Assembly (NCBI RefSeq): GCF_900187505.1
Contig: NZ_FYDL01000005.1
Span: forward strand, 284,794 to 348,793
Origin: Pseudomonas sp. Irchel s3h17
GTDB lineage: Bacteria; Pseudomonadota; Gammaproteobacteria; Pseudomonadales; Pseudomonadaceae
Length of the DNA stretch: 64,000 nt
Direction: 5' to 3'
Both the position numbers and the translations under genes were made by a program. Positions 29,501 through 37,253 of this stretch are shown in pieces. A model generated the notes under the pieces. The model was given only the letters and a program-made list of their open reading frames with translations, searched no databases and was not told where the DNA came from. How positions within the stretch are numbered: the first letter of the stretch is position 1; each line of letters starts with the position of its first letter.

Positions 29501-30826
29501 CTAGCGACTTGAGTCGCAGGCGGCCAACGCTTCCACGATCTCGCTGAAACCCGGTCGGGCCAGGACCTCTGGCTGACAGCAGCGCGCGTGCAATTGCTCC
29601 AGTCCCACCCGACCTGCCTGGCTCAACCCCGAGTCGATCCGCTCCAGCAACTCACCCAGCAGAATCCCGAAGGCCCGCACTTCGATGCGTTGCAGCGCCC
29701 GGGTCTCCAGGGTATCGGCGGTGGCGTGGAAAGACGCGGCGCCAAAGTCCCCGAGCAGGCACTCACCGCGCTCATTGCACAACGTATTGTGGCCATAGAG
29801 GTCGCCATGGGTGATGCCTTGCCGATGCAGGTGCGCGGCAGCCGAGGCGACGCCAGCGGCAATGTTCAACGCCACGGCAGCACTCAGGCGCAGCCCGTCG
29901 GCGTACACGTCACGGCTGCAGGAGGCCAGGCTGGGCAGGTCGGCCAGGTTGCGGTAGCTCGGGTCGACCAAGTGCATCACCAGCCCGGCCTGGGCTTGGG
30001 GATGGTCGACGAGGCGCCCGTGGACACGGATCAGGTTCGGATGAATGCCGGCGGTGATGCAAGCGTTCATTTCATGCAGCGGTGAGCCGTCGCTGGTCAT
30101 GTGCCCTTTGTAGAGTTTTACCGCGACCGGTTGCGCCGGTTGTGCCGGGGGCTGCCATTGCGCCCGATGGATGACTCCGCTGGCGCCTTCACCCAGCGGC
30201 TGCTGCAGGTGCACGTGGGACCAGGGAATGTTCGCCGTGGTCTCAAGGGCGCTGGCACAGGCCTCGGTTTCCAGCGGGTTGCCGGCGTAGGCCAGCCAGG
30301 CCAGTGCCGGCAAGGTCAGCAGCCACTGTGGCAGTTCGGTCAACTGGTTGGCGGAGATACGGATCAGTTCCAGCTGATGGCACTGGCTCAAGCTGGCGGG
30401 CAGATGTCGCAGGCGATTACCCGCGAGCATCAGTTTTTGCAGGAGGGGGCGTTCGCCCAGCTCGCTCGGCAACTCACCGATGCGGTTGTCGGTCAGGATC
30501 AACCAACGCAGCAGTGGCGGCAGGGCGGCGGCAGGGACTCGCTCCAGCTGATTGGACTTGAACCCGATCATGCTCAGTTGCGCGCACTGACCCAGGCACT
30601 CCGGCAGTTCAGTGAAGCGGTTGTTCGAGCAGAACAGCACGCGCAAACGGGTCAGGCGGTGCAGGTCATCGGGCAAGCGCTCCAGGGCATTGCCGCTGAG
30701 GTTGAGCACTTCCAGCGAGTCCGCCAGGTCGAAGATTTCCTCGGGAAACTCCGTCAGGCCACACGACAGGTCCAGACGTTTGAGGCCTGCGAGCGCTCCG
30801 GCCCGCAGTTGTGCAAGGGTATGCAT
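29501..30826 (-). CDS. Leucine-rich-repeat protein with eukaryotic-like kinase domain
   Basis: A 441-residue fusion. Residues 10-200 contain about eight leucine-rich repeats of the LxxLxLxxNxLxxLP type. Residues 205-441 form a protein-kinase fold with glycine loop LGEGASGVIHRA, VAVKLYKG (ATP-binding Lys), catalytic loop HGDLYGHN and metal motif GDFGAAS, so the core is intact although HRD reads HGD. No signal peptide or membrane segment is visible, which suggests a cytoplasmic kinase. Bacterial LRR-kinase fusions are known in Pseudomonas, but I know no defined substrate. It stands alone between REP elements. Confidence 0.88.
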   Translation of the reverse strand: MHTLAQLRAGALAGLKRLDLSCGLTEFPEEIFDLADSLEVLNLSGNALERLPDDLHRLTRLRVLFCSNNRFTELPECLGQCAQLSMIGFKSNQLERVPAAALPPLLRWLILTDNRIGELPSELGERPLLQKLMLAGNRLRHLPASLSQCHQLELIRISANQLTELPQWLLTLPALAWLAYAGNPLETEACASALETTANIPWSHVHLQQPLGEGASGVIHRAQWQPPAQPAQPVAVKLYKGHMTSDGSPLHEMNACITAGIHPNLIRVHGRLVDHPQAQAGLVMHLVDPSYRNLADLPSLASCSRDVYADGLRLSAAVALNIAAGVASAAAHLHRQGITHGDLYGHNTLCNERGECLLGDFGAASFHATADTLETRALQRIEVRAFGILLGELLERIDSGLSQAGRVGLEQLHARCCQPEVLARPGFSEIVEALAACDSSR

Positions 30827-31191
30827 GGACAGTTCCAGCCTGTGAAAAGAGAACGGGGGGGCGCCCGCAAAAGTGCGGCCATGATAATGCCAAATACCGG
30901 TTCAGCGATGTAATGCCAGCGTGGGACATTGAACACTTATCCCGTGGCGAGCGAGCTTGCTCGCGCTGGTCTGCGCAGCAGACCCATAACGGCTCGCCGA
31001 GTTTTGTCTGAAAGACTGCAACAAGCTTGTTGGGGCCGTTTCACGGCCCAGCGGGAGCAAGCTCCTTCGCCACGGAAATCGCGTACACCCAGCAGGATCA
31101 AGCGCTTGTCCTGGTCGTACAGCACATCGATCAGATTGATGAAACGCTGTTGAACGGCAATTTAGTGCAACGGCATTCCAGATGTCGGGTT
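30827..31191. other. Intergenic region dominated by REP sequences
   Basis: The 365 bases between the divergent-side start of the LRR kinase and the anti-sigma gene stop contain the compound REP element 30942-31075 and no supported gene. The left part must hold the kinase promoter. Confidence 0.6.
30942..31075. repeat. Compound REP/REPIN element
   Basis: A GTGGCGAGCGAGCTTGCTCGC palindrome at the left and an inverted GGGAGCAAGCTCCTTCGCCAC at the right bracket about 95 bases, including GGTCTGCGCAGCAGACC and GGGGCCGTTTCACGGCCC hairpins. The paired inverted layout is typical of REPINs. Confidence 0.8.
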
Positions 31192-31944
31192 CTAGAACCT
31201 CAGCGTCTGCTTGATCACCTGGGTGGCCGGGCTCCGGGCTTCGCTGACCATTGCATAGTTGTACCCGGCCCCCGACCAGTACTGCGCCTGCAATTCACCG
31301 TCGCTGCGACTGCCACGGGGCAGCAGATTGTTCCGGGGGCCGGGTGGCCGAATGTAGAAACTGATCTTGCTGCCCTGCGGGTTCTCGTACATCACCATGG
31401 CCGCCGGGCCTTGGTCGGTGCTCAGCAAACGCCCGCTGACCGGTTTGAACCCTGAGGGGGACAGGTCCGGCAGGCGATTGGCCCGGGTGAAGTAATGGTC
31501 AAGCCAGCCCTGTACGTCGCCGTCGTCCGCGACCTTGTAATCGGCCGGCAGAATGCCTTGCTGGGCGAACATCCGATACGCCTGCATCGCGTCGGTCATC
31601 GGCGGTGTGCTCCCGGCCAGGCTCAGCTCGCGTGCTTGCCAGCCACTCAGGCCACCGACACTGACCGCGATCAGCAGCACCGCGGCGCTGGCCAGATGGC
31701 GCCGGGACTGGCGTTTCAGGCGTTGGCGAATCATCCCGGGATCCAGGTCCGGGTTGGCCGGTTGCTGCAACGCCGCGCCCAACGCCGCGCGCAGTTGCTG
31801 AGCGTCCTGCTGCCAGGCGCGGACCTGGGCGGTCATCTGCGGATTGGCCGCCAGCCAGGTTTCCACCAGGCGCCGGTCGGCTTCGTTGAGTTGGTGGTCG
31901 ACGTAGGCGTGCAGGTCATTGACCTCGGGGGGCATGCTGATCAT
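31192..31944 (-). CDS. Anti-sigma factor
   Basis: A 250-residue single-span membrane protein. The cytoplasmic N-terminal anti-sigma domain begins near DLHAYVDHQLNEADRR (residues 10-25), the transmembrane helix is about residues 83-102, and the rest is periplasmic. Its ATG overlaps the sigma-factor TGA (ATGA), so the two are translationally coupled. It should sequester the ECF sigma factor until an envelope or oxidative signal is sensed. No classical HxxxCxxC zinc motif is visible. Confidence 0.88.
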   Translation of the reverse strand: MISMPPEVNDLHAYVDHQLNEADRRLVETWLAANPQMTAQVRAWQQDAQQLRAALGAALQQPANPDLDPGMIRQRLKRQSRRHLASAAVLLIAVSVGGLSGWQARELSLAGSTPPMTDAMQAYRMFAQQGILPADYKVADDGDVQGWLDHYFTRANRLPDLSPSGFKPVSGRLLSTDQGPAAMVMYENPQGSKISFYIRPPGPRNNLLPRGSRSDGELQAQYWSGAGYNYAMVSEARSPATQVIKQTLRF

Positions 31945-32447
31945 TTGAGTATCCGCAGAGTAGGGCTGCTGATTTCGCCATCGCTGAGCTGGCGCAAGGC
32001 TTGGCGCGCGCGGGACAGGCGAGACATCACGGTGCCGGTGGGGATGTCGAGGATCTCGGCGACCTCTTTGTAACTCAAGCCTTCCACCGAAACCCAGAGC
32101 AACAGCGCGCGTTGTTCGGTGGGCAGTCGGTCGAAGGCTTCCAGGGTCGATTGCGCGATGACAGTGCGCTCCAGCGAAGGCTGTGGGTCATCGCGACCGG
32201 TGAAAAATTCCAGCATCCGGGCATAGCGCCTCGAGCGACGGTGGGCATCGAGAAATTGCCGATACAGGATCGCGAACAGCCACGCGCGCACGTCGCCTTC
32301 CGGGCGCTTGCTCCCCCAACTCGACAGCGCGCGCTCCAGCGACGATTGCACCAGATCGTCCGCATTGCCGGGATGGCGAGTCAGGGACACGGCAAAGCGC
32401 CGCAGCCTGGGGATGAGTTCACGCAACTGTTCGTCGAGCGGGTTCAT
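31941..32447 (-). CDS. ECF RNA polymerase sigma factor
   Basis: A 168-residue group IV sigma factor with region 2 (about 12-75, including NADDLVQSSLERAL) and region 4 HTH (about 105-160, with LPTEQRALLLW and SYKEVAEILDIPTGTVMSRL). The ATG at 32447 is used; a TTG at 32495 would add 16 residues overlapping the promoter. It is cotranscribed with the anti-sigma gene. The upstream promoter GGAAT-N16-CGTCT matches that of the divergent catalase operon, implying autoregulation. Confidence 0.92.
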   Translation of the reverse strand: MNPLDEQLRELIPRLRRFAVSLTRHPGNADDLVQSSLERALSSWGSKRPEGDVRAWLFAILYRQFLDAHRRSRRYARMLEFFTGRDDPQPSLERTVIAQSTLEAFDRLPTEQRALLLWVSVEGLSYKEVAEILDIPTGTVMSRLSRARQALRQLSDGEISSPTLRILK

Positions 32448-32482
32448 GGTGGGCTGGCCAGTCACTGTGTTGGGGACCCGGG

Positions 32483-32508
32483 AGACGCTTGGCAAAAGAG
32501 GTTATTCC
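32483..32508 (-). promoter_or_regulatory. ECF-type promoter of the sigma/anti-sigma operon
   Basis: Read on the minus strand: GGAAT (32508-32504), 16 bases, CGTCT (32487-32483). Transcription would start near 32476, about 29 nt before the sigma ATG. The motif is identical to that of the divergent catalase operon. Confidence 0.7.
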
Positions 32509-32537
32509 AGCCGCGGAAAAATAAACACCATGCCAAT

Positions 32538-32563
32538 GGAATAAACCGCCGGCGCTTTCGTCT
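32538..32563 (+). promoter_or_regulatory. ECF-type promoter of the catalase/cytochrome b operon
   Basis: GGAAT (32538-32542), 16 bases, CGTCT (32559-32563). Transcription would start near 32570, leaving a 37-nt leader with CTGGAG before the ATG at 32607. Confidence 0.7.
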
Positions 32564-32606
32564 GATTGATCCTTCCCACAGGCCCGCTTCGGCCCTGGAG
32601 TCTTTT

Positions 32607-33692
32607 ATGGTTGATCATGCACCGCCACCCGACAAAATCCCCCTGAGCCCTGCGAGCCTGATCCTGCGCCTGGCGGGGATCGGCGTGGTGATTGCGGCCT
32701 TGGCCGGGGCCTTTGCCTACGTCAATGGCACACTGGACCCACAGCGTCTGACCCCCAAGGCGCTGGTCAATGTGCTGGAGACCAACAACGGTGTTCACCC
32801 AGGCTTTCGACGCAATCACGCCAAAGGGGTGTGCGTGATCGGTTACTTCGAAAACTCCGGAGAGGCGCGTCAGTATTCCACGGCGCAGGTCTTCAGCGCG
32901 GCATGGACGCCGGTGGTTGGGCGTTTTGCGTTGCCCAGCGGTAACCCCTACGCCCCTGACAGCAGTGTGCCGATCCGCAGCCTGGCGTTGCGTTTCACCC
33001 AGGCAAACGGCCAGCAATGGCGCACGGGCATGAACAGCATGCCGGTGTTCCCGGTGGGGACACCTGAAGCCTTCTATCAATTGCAACAGGTGCAGACGCC
33101 CGATCCCGCGACCGGCAAACCCGATCCGGCCGCCGCACCGGCATTTTTCGCCGCGCACCCGGAAACCGCGCCCTTCCTGAAATGGGTGAAGTCGACCAGG
33201 CCATCGGCCAGTTACGCGACCGAGACCTACAACGGCATCAACGCGTTCTACCTGGTCAACGCGACAGGACAGCGCCAGGCGGTACGCTGGGGCGTGGTAC
33301 CCGTCGCCCGGGACGCTGCGGGCGCCAGTGCGCCGCAAGGCGCGGACTTCCTGGAGCAGGATCTGCTCCAGCGCTTGAGCAGCGGCCCCGTGCGTTGGCA
33401 GTTGAACATCACCCTGGCGGCGCCCTCGGACCCGACCCATGACGCGAGCAAGGCGTGGCCTGCCGACCGCACCGTCCTGAATGCCGGGACCCTGGTCCTG
33501 GAGCGTGCCCAGGCGCAGGACAGCGGTGAATGCCGCGACATCAACTACGACCCGCTGATCTTGCCTACGGGCATCGAAGGTTCGGATGACCCGCTGTTGG
33601 CGGCGCGTTCAGCGGTCTACGCCAACTCCTACCTGCGGCGTACCCAGGAAGTCAGCCAGTTGCCCACCACCAGACAGGAGCCGGCACAATGA
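32607..33692 (+). CDS. Membrane-anchored catalase-family peroxidase
   Basis: A 361-residue haem protein of the small catalase-related (SrpA-like) family, shorter than true catalases. A hydrophobic anchor spans about residues 17-40 and points the catalytic domain to the periplasm. The distal His lies in NGVHPGFRRNHAKG (about 59-72), and the C-terminal RSAVYANSYLRR (about 335-346) carries the likely proximal haem Tyr. The ATG at 32607 follows CTGGAG. It overlaps the next gene by ATGA and so is coupled to a cytochrome b that could supply electrons for peroxide reduction. Confidence 0.88.
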   Translation: MVDHAPPPDKIPLSPASLILRLAGIGVVIAALAGAFAYVNGTLDPQRLTPKALVNVLETNNGVHPGFRRNHAKGVCVIGYFENSGEARQYSTAQVFSAAWTPVVGRFALPSGNPYAPDSSVPIRSLALRFTQANGQQWRTGMNSMPVFPVGTPEAFYQLQQVQTPDPATGKPDPAAAPAFFAAHPETAPFLKWVKSTRPSASYATETYNGINAFYLVNATGQRQAVRWGVVPVARDAAGASAPQGADFLEQDLLQRLSSGPVRWQLNITLAAPSDPTHDASKAWPADRTVLNAGTLVLERAQAQDSGECRDINYDPLILPTGIEGSDDPLLAARSAVYANSYLRRTQEVSQLPTTRQEPAQ

Positions 33693-34231
33693 GTGCGCAC
33701 CCGAACCACTTTGCGCCGCTGGCGCGGCTGCTGCACTGGCTGATGGCACTGATGATCATCGCCATGTTGTTTATCGGCGCCGGTATGGTCGCCTCGGTGT
33801 CCGAGCGCCATGCCTGGCTGATCCACCTGCACAAACCCTTGGGCATCGCGATCCTGCTGTTGGTGATCGTGCGACTGGTGGTGCGCTTTTCGACTCGCCA
33901 GCCTCTGTTGTCCGCTGACTTGCCGACCTGGCAGGTGCTGGCGGCCAGGGCCTCCCATGTGTTGCTGTACGCCTTGATGCTGACCTTGCCGTTGCTGGGC
34001 TGGGCGATGATTTCGGCGGCAGGCGACCCGGTGATGCTCGCCAGTGCCTGGCAGCTGCCGTCGATTGTGCCGGCCAATACCGCGCTGTTTACCTTCCTGC
34101 GCAAGGCTCATGGCTATCTGGCGTACCTGCTGTTCCTGACCGTGCTGGTGCATCTGGCCGCAGCACTGTTCCATGGCTGGGTGCGCCGTGACGGCGTGTT
34201 GCAGAGCATGTTGGCTGGCAAGGATCACTGA
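33689..34231 (+). CDS. Cytochrome b561-type membrane protein
   Basis: A 180-residue four-helix cytochrome b (helices about 10-35, 45-62, 85-105 and 145-165). Candidate haem ligands are His15 (LLHWLMAL), His49 (LIHLHKPLG) and C-terminal His residues in LVHLAAALFHGW. It overlaps the catalase stop by four bases. With its partner it probably forms a quinol-linked peroxide-reducing pair under the divergent ECF sigma factor. This is inference from coupling and shared promoter motif. Confidence 0.88.
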   Translation: MSAHPNHFAPLARLLHWLMALMIIAMLFIGAGMVASVSERHAWLIHLHKPLGIAILLLVIVRLVVRFSTRQPLLSADLPTWQVLAARASHVLLYALMLTLPLLGWAMISAAGDPVMLASAWQLPSIVPANTALFTFLRKAHGYLAYLLFLTVLVHLAAALFHGWVRRDGVLQSMLAGKDH

Positions 34232-34394
34232 TCGGGCAGGGCGGTGCAGCGTTGCGTTGCACCGCTGTTATCAGGCCTTTGGAACTGCGCTCCCAGGACG
34301 GGCGCTTGCTGGGGCCGGAGGATTGCCGGCGGATCGCGGCGTCTGAGTGAGGTCATGGCGGCATGCCGTGGAGGCATGCCGTCATGCCAGGGGA

Positions 34395-35546
34395 TCAGCG
34401 CAAGGTGCCGACCATATCGGCCACCGTCGACAAGACATCCTTGCCCAACTGCATCGAACGCTTGCCGGACCAGCCGGTGTGGGCGTTGGGGGCGTCGTTG
34501 TTGTCCTTGAACGGCATTTCCAGGGTCAGCGACAGGCAGTCGAACTGTTCGCCGACGCTGTTGCAGGCCAGGGTCATGTTGGCCTTGCCCGGCTCGTCAC
34601 GGGTATAGCCGTGGGCGGTCTGAAAATCGCGGGTCTTGTGTTTGAGGTGACTGCGGAAATGCTCCTCAAGCTTTGCAATCCGTGGCGTGTAGCCCGGGTT
34701 GCCTTCACATCCGGCGGTGAACACGTAGGGGATTTCTTCATCGCCGTGGATATCGAGGAACAGGTCGACGCCGTACTTTTCCATCTGCTGCTGTACGAAG
34801 AACACTTCCGGGCTGATCTCCGGACTGGCGCTCTGCCAGGCGCGGTTGAGGTCCTGGCCCATGGCATTGGTGCGCAGGTGACCGTGAAAGGCACCGTCCG
34901 GGTTCATGTTCGGCACCAGGTACAGGTCGGCGCTGGCCAGCAATTTGTTCAGCTCAGGGTCGTTGTGCTGTTGCAGGCGCTCGATGACCCCTTCCATGAA
35001 CCACTCGGCCATGTGTTCGCCGGGATGCTGCTGGGCGATGATCCAGACCTTGCGCTGGCCTTCGGCGCCACTGCCTTTGCGCAGCAGTTGAATGTCGCGA
35101 CCTTCGACGCTTTTGCCGGTGGCCAGCAACTCGGTGCTGGCCTTGGTCAGTGCCTGTTCGATCAGCCAGTCATGGCGACCGCGGCTGTAGGGTTCAAAGT
35201 AGGCAAACCAGGCGTGCGTCTGGGTGGCTTCCAGGCTGAAGCGCAGGCAATCGCCTTCAAAGATCGTCGGGACACGGAACCAGTTCACGTGGTCGTAGGA
35301 GGCCACGGCCTGATAACCATCCCAGGCTTTGTTGTAGGAGGATTTACTGGCGTTGTTCAGGCGAAACCAGTGCTCCTGCCCCACATGCAGGCCGCTGGCC
35401 TTGAAATGAAACCACTGGAAATGCTGACTGCGGGTATCGGGCTTGATGGCCAGCAAGGCCTGTAACGGATTGCTGAGGTCCAGCACCTCTATGTTGCCGC
35501 TGTCGAAATTGGCAGTGATATCAAAGGAGCGTTGAGCCACGGTCAT
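34395..35546 (-). CDS. M14-family zinc carboxypeptidase (cytosolic type)
   Basis: A 383-residue metallocarboxypeptidase. Residues 1-120 form a beta-rich N domain typical of the cytosolic carboxypeptidase-like subgroup (PA2831 type, from memory). The catalytic domain has zinc ligands in QQHPGEHMAEW (HxxE near residue 163) and DIHGDEE (His near 256), and a late catalytic Glu in LTLEMPFK. No signal peptide is seen. Relatives in eukaryotes trim glutamates from proteins, but bacterial substrates are unknown. Confidence 0.9.
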   Translation of the reverse strand: MTVAQRSFDITANFDSGNIEVLDLSNPLQALLAIKPDTRSQHFQWFHFKASGLHVGQEHWFRLNNASKSSYNKAWDGYQAVASYDHVNWFRVPTIFEGDCLRFSLEATQTHAWFAYFEPYSRGRHDWLIEQALTKASTELLATGKSVEGRDIQLLRKGSGAEGQRKVWIIAQQHPGEHMAEWFMEGVIERLQQHNDPELNKLLASADLYLVPNMNPDGAFHGHLRTNAMGQDLNRAWQSASPEISPEVFFVQQQMEKYGVDLFLDIHGDEEIPYVFTAGCEGNPGYTPRIAKLEEHFRSHLKHKTRDFQTAHGYTRDEPGKANMTLACNSVGEQFDCLSLTLEMPFKDNNDAPNAHTGWSGKRSMQLGKDVLSTVADMVGTLR

Positions 35547-35825
35547 GATCTCATCCTGGATATGATGGTTATGGCGCTTACTTTACACACAAGGGAGGGG
35601 AAAGCTGAGGGCAATTTACGAGGTCTTGAGGGGAGGGGGGCGTCGTCCTTGACGCAGCCGCAGCTTAGTGACTATGCGATTGATTCTCAAGTGCTATTTT
35701 CCATTGCCTGCAGGGCGTCTCGTCACTGTCGTGTTGCAAAAAGATGCTCTTTTGATATCATCCGCGCCATCGAATTCAGCAGTACCCGACTTCATTAGCC
35801 TGAAGCCAAAGCCAGAATAACTGGC

Positions 35826-35853
35826 AAAAAAAGACCCGGCAAAAAGCCGGGTC
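35826..35853 (-). terminator. Terminator of PrrF
   Basis: On the minus strand GACCCGGC pairs with GCCGGGTC around TTTTT and runs into seven Ts. The plus strand lacks a U tract, which fixes the orientation. Confidence 0.9.
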
Positions 35854-35938
35854 AAAAACCGTGATTAGCCTGATGAGGAGATATTCGAAGAGTCCGACCT
35901 AAGGTCTCTTGGGATATCGACTGATCTCGCGACCAGCT
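35826..35938 (-). ncRNA. prrF: PrrF iron-responsive small RNA
   Basis: An sRNA of about 113 nt on the minus strand. Start and end are fixed by a sigma70 promoter overlapped by a Fur box and by a strong terminator. It contains segments I recognise as PrrF core sequence: CTGGTCGCGAGATCAG near the 5' end and CTCCTCATCAGGCTAATCAC before the terminator. PrrF is transcribed when iron is scarce and represses mRNAs of non-essential iron-using proteins such as SodB and TCA-cycle enzymes via Hfq. Only one copy lies in this window; pseudomonads usually carry two. Confidence 0.9.
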
Positions 35939-35940
35939 GA

Positions 35941-35972
35941 TGCAATAATAATCATTATCATTTGCAAGTCAA
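35941..35972 (-). promoter_or_regulatory. PrrF promoter with Fur box
   Basis: On the minus strand TTGACT (35972-35967), a 16-bp spacer and TATTAT (35950-35945) form the promoter. Bases 35941-35959 match 15 of 19 positions of the Fur consensus and cover the -10, so Fur-Fe would block initiation. Confidence 0.85.
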
Positions 35973-36069
35973 ATGTTTTCACCTGCCTCATAGGAAATAT
36001 TTTTCCTGTCGCCTTGCCAGACGCCCGCGGCTTGACCGTCAACCCGGCGTTGACGCTGATATTTCCCGC

Positions 36070-36411
36070 TCAATCCACTCGATTGCCGTCCAGGGATCGT
36101 TCCACCATGGCCTTGGCCATGTCGATCATGTGAACCACCGTCAAGGCCAGGTCGCGGCTGGCGCCCTGCAGGCTGTTCGCCGACTCGTTGGCGCTCGCCG
36201 CTGCACAACGCAGCAGGCAAGAGGCATGGACCAGGGCTTCCTCGCTGCTGACGTGACGGTTGACGTCGAACAAGCGTTCCGTGACGTCCCATTCCGAAAC
36301 AGTTGGTTTCAAGTAATAGTCGAGGGCGCGCTGGGTTGCGGCACAGTCCTTGAGTGACGTGAAGCGGGTGTCGATTTCCTGCTCTTGCGGGTCTTTGTCG
36401 ATGTTTTCCAT
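36070..36411 (-). CDS. DUF6124-like small protein
   Basis: A 113-residue acidic, mostly helical protein, beginning MENIDKDPQEQ and containing ATQRALDYYLKP. The pattern resembles the DUF6124/DUF3077 proteins common and often multi-copy in Pseudomonas. Function is unknown. It has no signal peptide or membrane helix. It is divergent from the PrtR-like repressor across 130 bp and lies just upstream of PrrF in the same orientation. Confidence 0.65.
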   Translation of the reverse strand: MENIDKDPQEQEIDTRFTSLKDCAATQRALDYYLKPTVSEWDVTERLFDVNRHVSSEEALVHASCLLRCAAASANESANSLQGASRDLALTVVHMIDMAKAMVERSLDGNRVD

Positions 36412-36541
36412 GGTGAGGTCTTACTCCATGATAGGGGCGTAGGGTCAGGTCAAATATTAGTACCTATCGTATTTATGACGAAAAATTAAATACTACAATG
36501 TGTGTGTTGAGGGTCTGGTCACGGGAAGTATCGTTCCGCCC

Positions 36542-37207
36542 ATGGATAAATGGATTGAATTGGTCAAGGCCAAGATGAGTGAGCTACGGATCACTCAGGA
36601 AAAACTCGCTGAACGCCTCGCCATGTCGCAGGGCGGCGTCGGTCATTGGTTGAACAAGCGTCGGCAGCCGAGCCTCGAAGACATGAACCGGGTGCTCCGG
36701 GAACTGGGGATGGGGTTTCTTGAGGTGGCCCTGGTGATCAGGGAAACCGAGGCGACGAAGGCCGATGACGAAGCGGATGCGGACGAAATGCCGCTGGCGC
36801 AAAAGTACAACCCGTACTTTCGTTACCCGGTGAGCGACTGGCGGGGGCTTTGCGAAGTGCGCGAAGCGACAGCCGCCACCTATGGCAAGGGTCGCTCCGA
36901 GTTATCGGATTACCATGCCCGCGGGCCGGCGTTCTGGCTGGTCGTGGTGGGCGATGCGATGACGGCGCCCAGCGGCCCGAGCATTGCGCAGGACATGCTG
37001 ATCCTGGTCGACCCGGCCGTCGAGGCGGTACCTGGCAAGCTGGTGATCGCCCAATGGTCGGGCAACGCCGAGGCGACCTTCCGCAAGTTGATAGAAGAGG
37101 GCGGCCAGCGTTACCTGGTGCCGCTGAACCCGACCTATCCCAAGGCCCTGATGACCGACGACTGCCAGATCATCGGCGTGGTGGTGCAGGCCACCGCGAA
37201 GTTCTGA
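36542..37207 (+). CDS. PrtR/LexA-like repressor with inactivated S24 peptidase site
   Basis: A 221-residue regulator with an N-terminal XRE HTH (about 12-60, ITQEKLAERLAMSQGGVGHWL) and a C-terminal S24 domain (about 125-215). The family motif GDSM reads VVGDAMTAP, so the catalytic serine is Ala139, while the Lys (Lys182, ATFRKL) is kept. Such a protein should dimerise but not self-cleave under RecA, unlike PrtR or LexA. The ATG at 36542 is chosen because the upstream in-frame start at 36500 adds residues unlike the family. Targets are unknown; the divergent DUF6124-like gene is a candidate. Confidence 0.8.
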   Translation: MDKWIELVKAKMSELRITQEKLAERLAMSQGGVGHWLNKRRQPSLEDMNRVLRELGMGFLEVALVIRETEATKADDEADADEMPLAQKYNPYFRYPVSDWRGLCEVREATAATYGKGRSELSDYHARGPAFWLVVVGDAMTAPSGPSIAQDMLILVDPAVEAVPGKLVIAQWSGNAEATFRKLIEEGGQRYLVPLNPTYPKALMTDDCQIIGVVVQATAKF

Positions 37208-37253
37208 TCAGCGAGGTCCTGCACGGCAGGACCTCGCTGTCATCGGGCAGCGA

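Noticed and set aside
30942..31075. Repeat cluster as a CRISPR array
   Set aside because: There are only two inverted, not direct, repeat arms with no regular spacers and no cas genes; it is a REP element.
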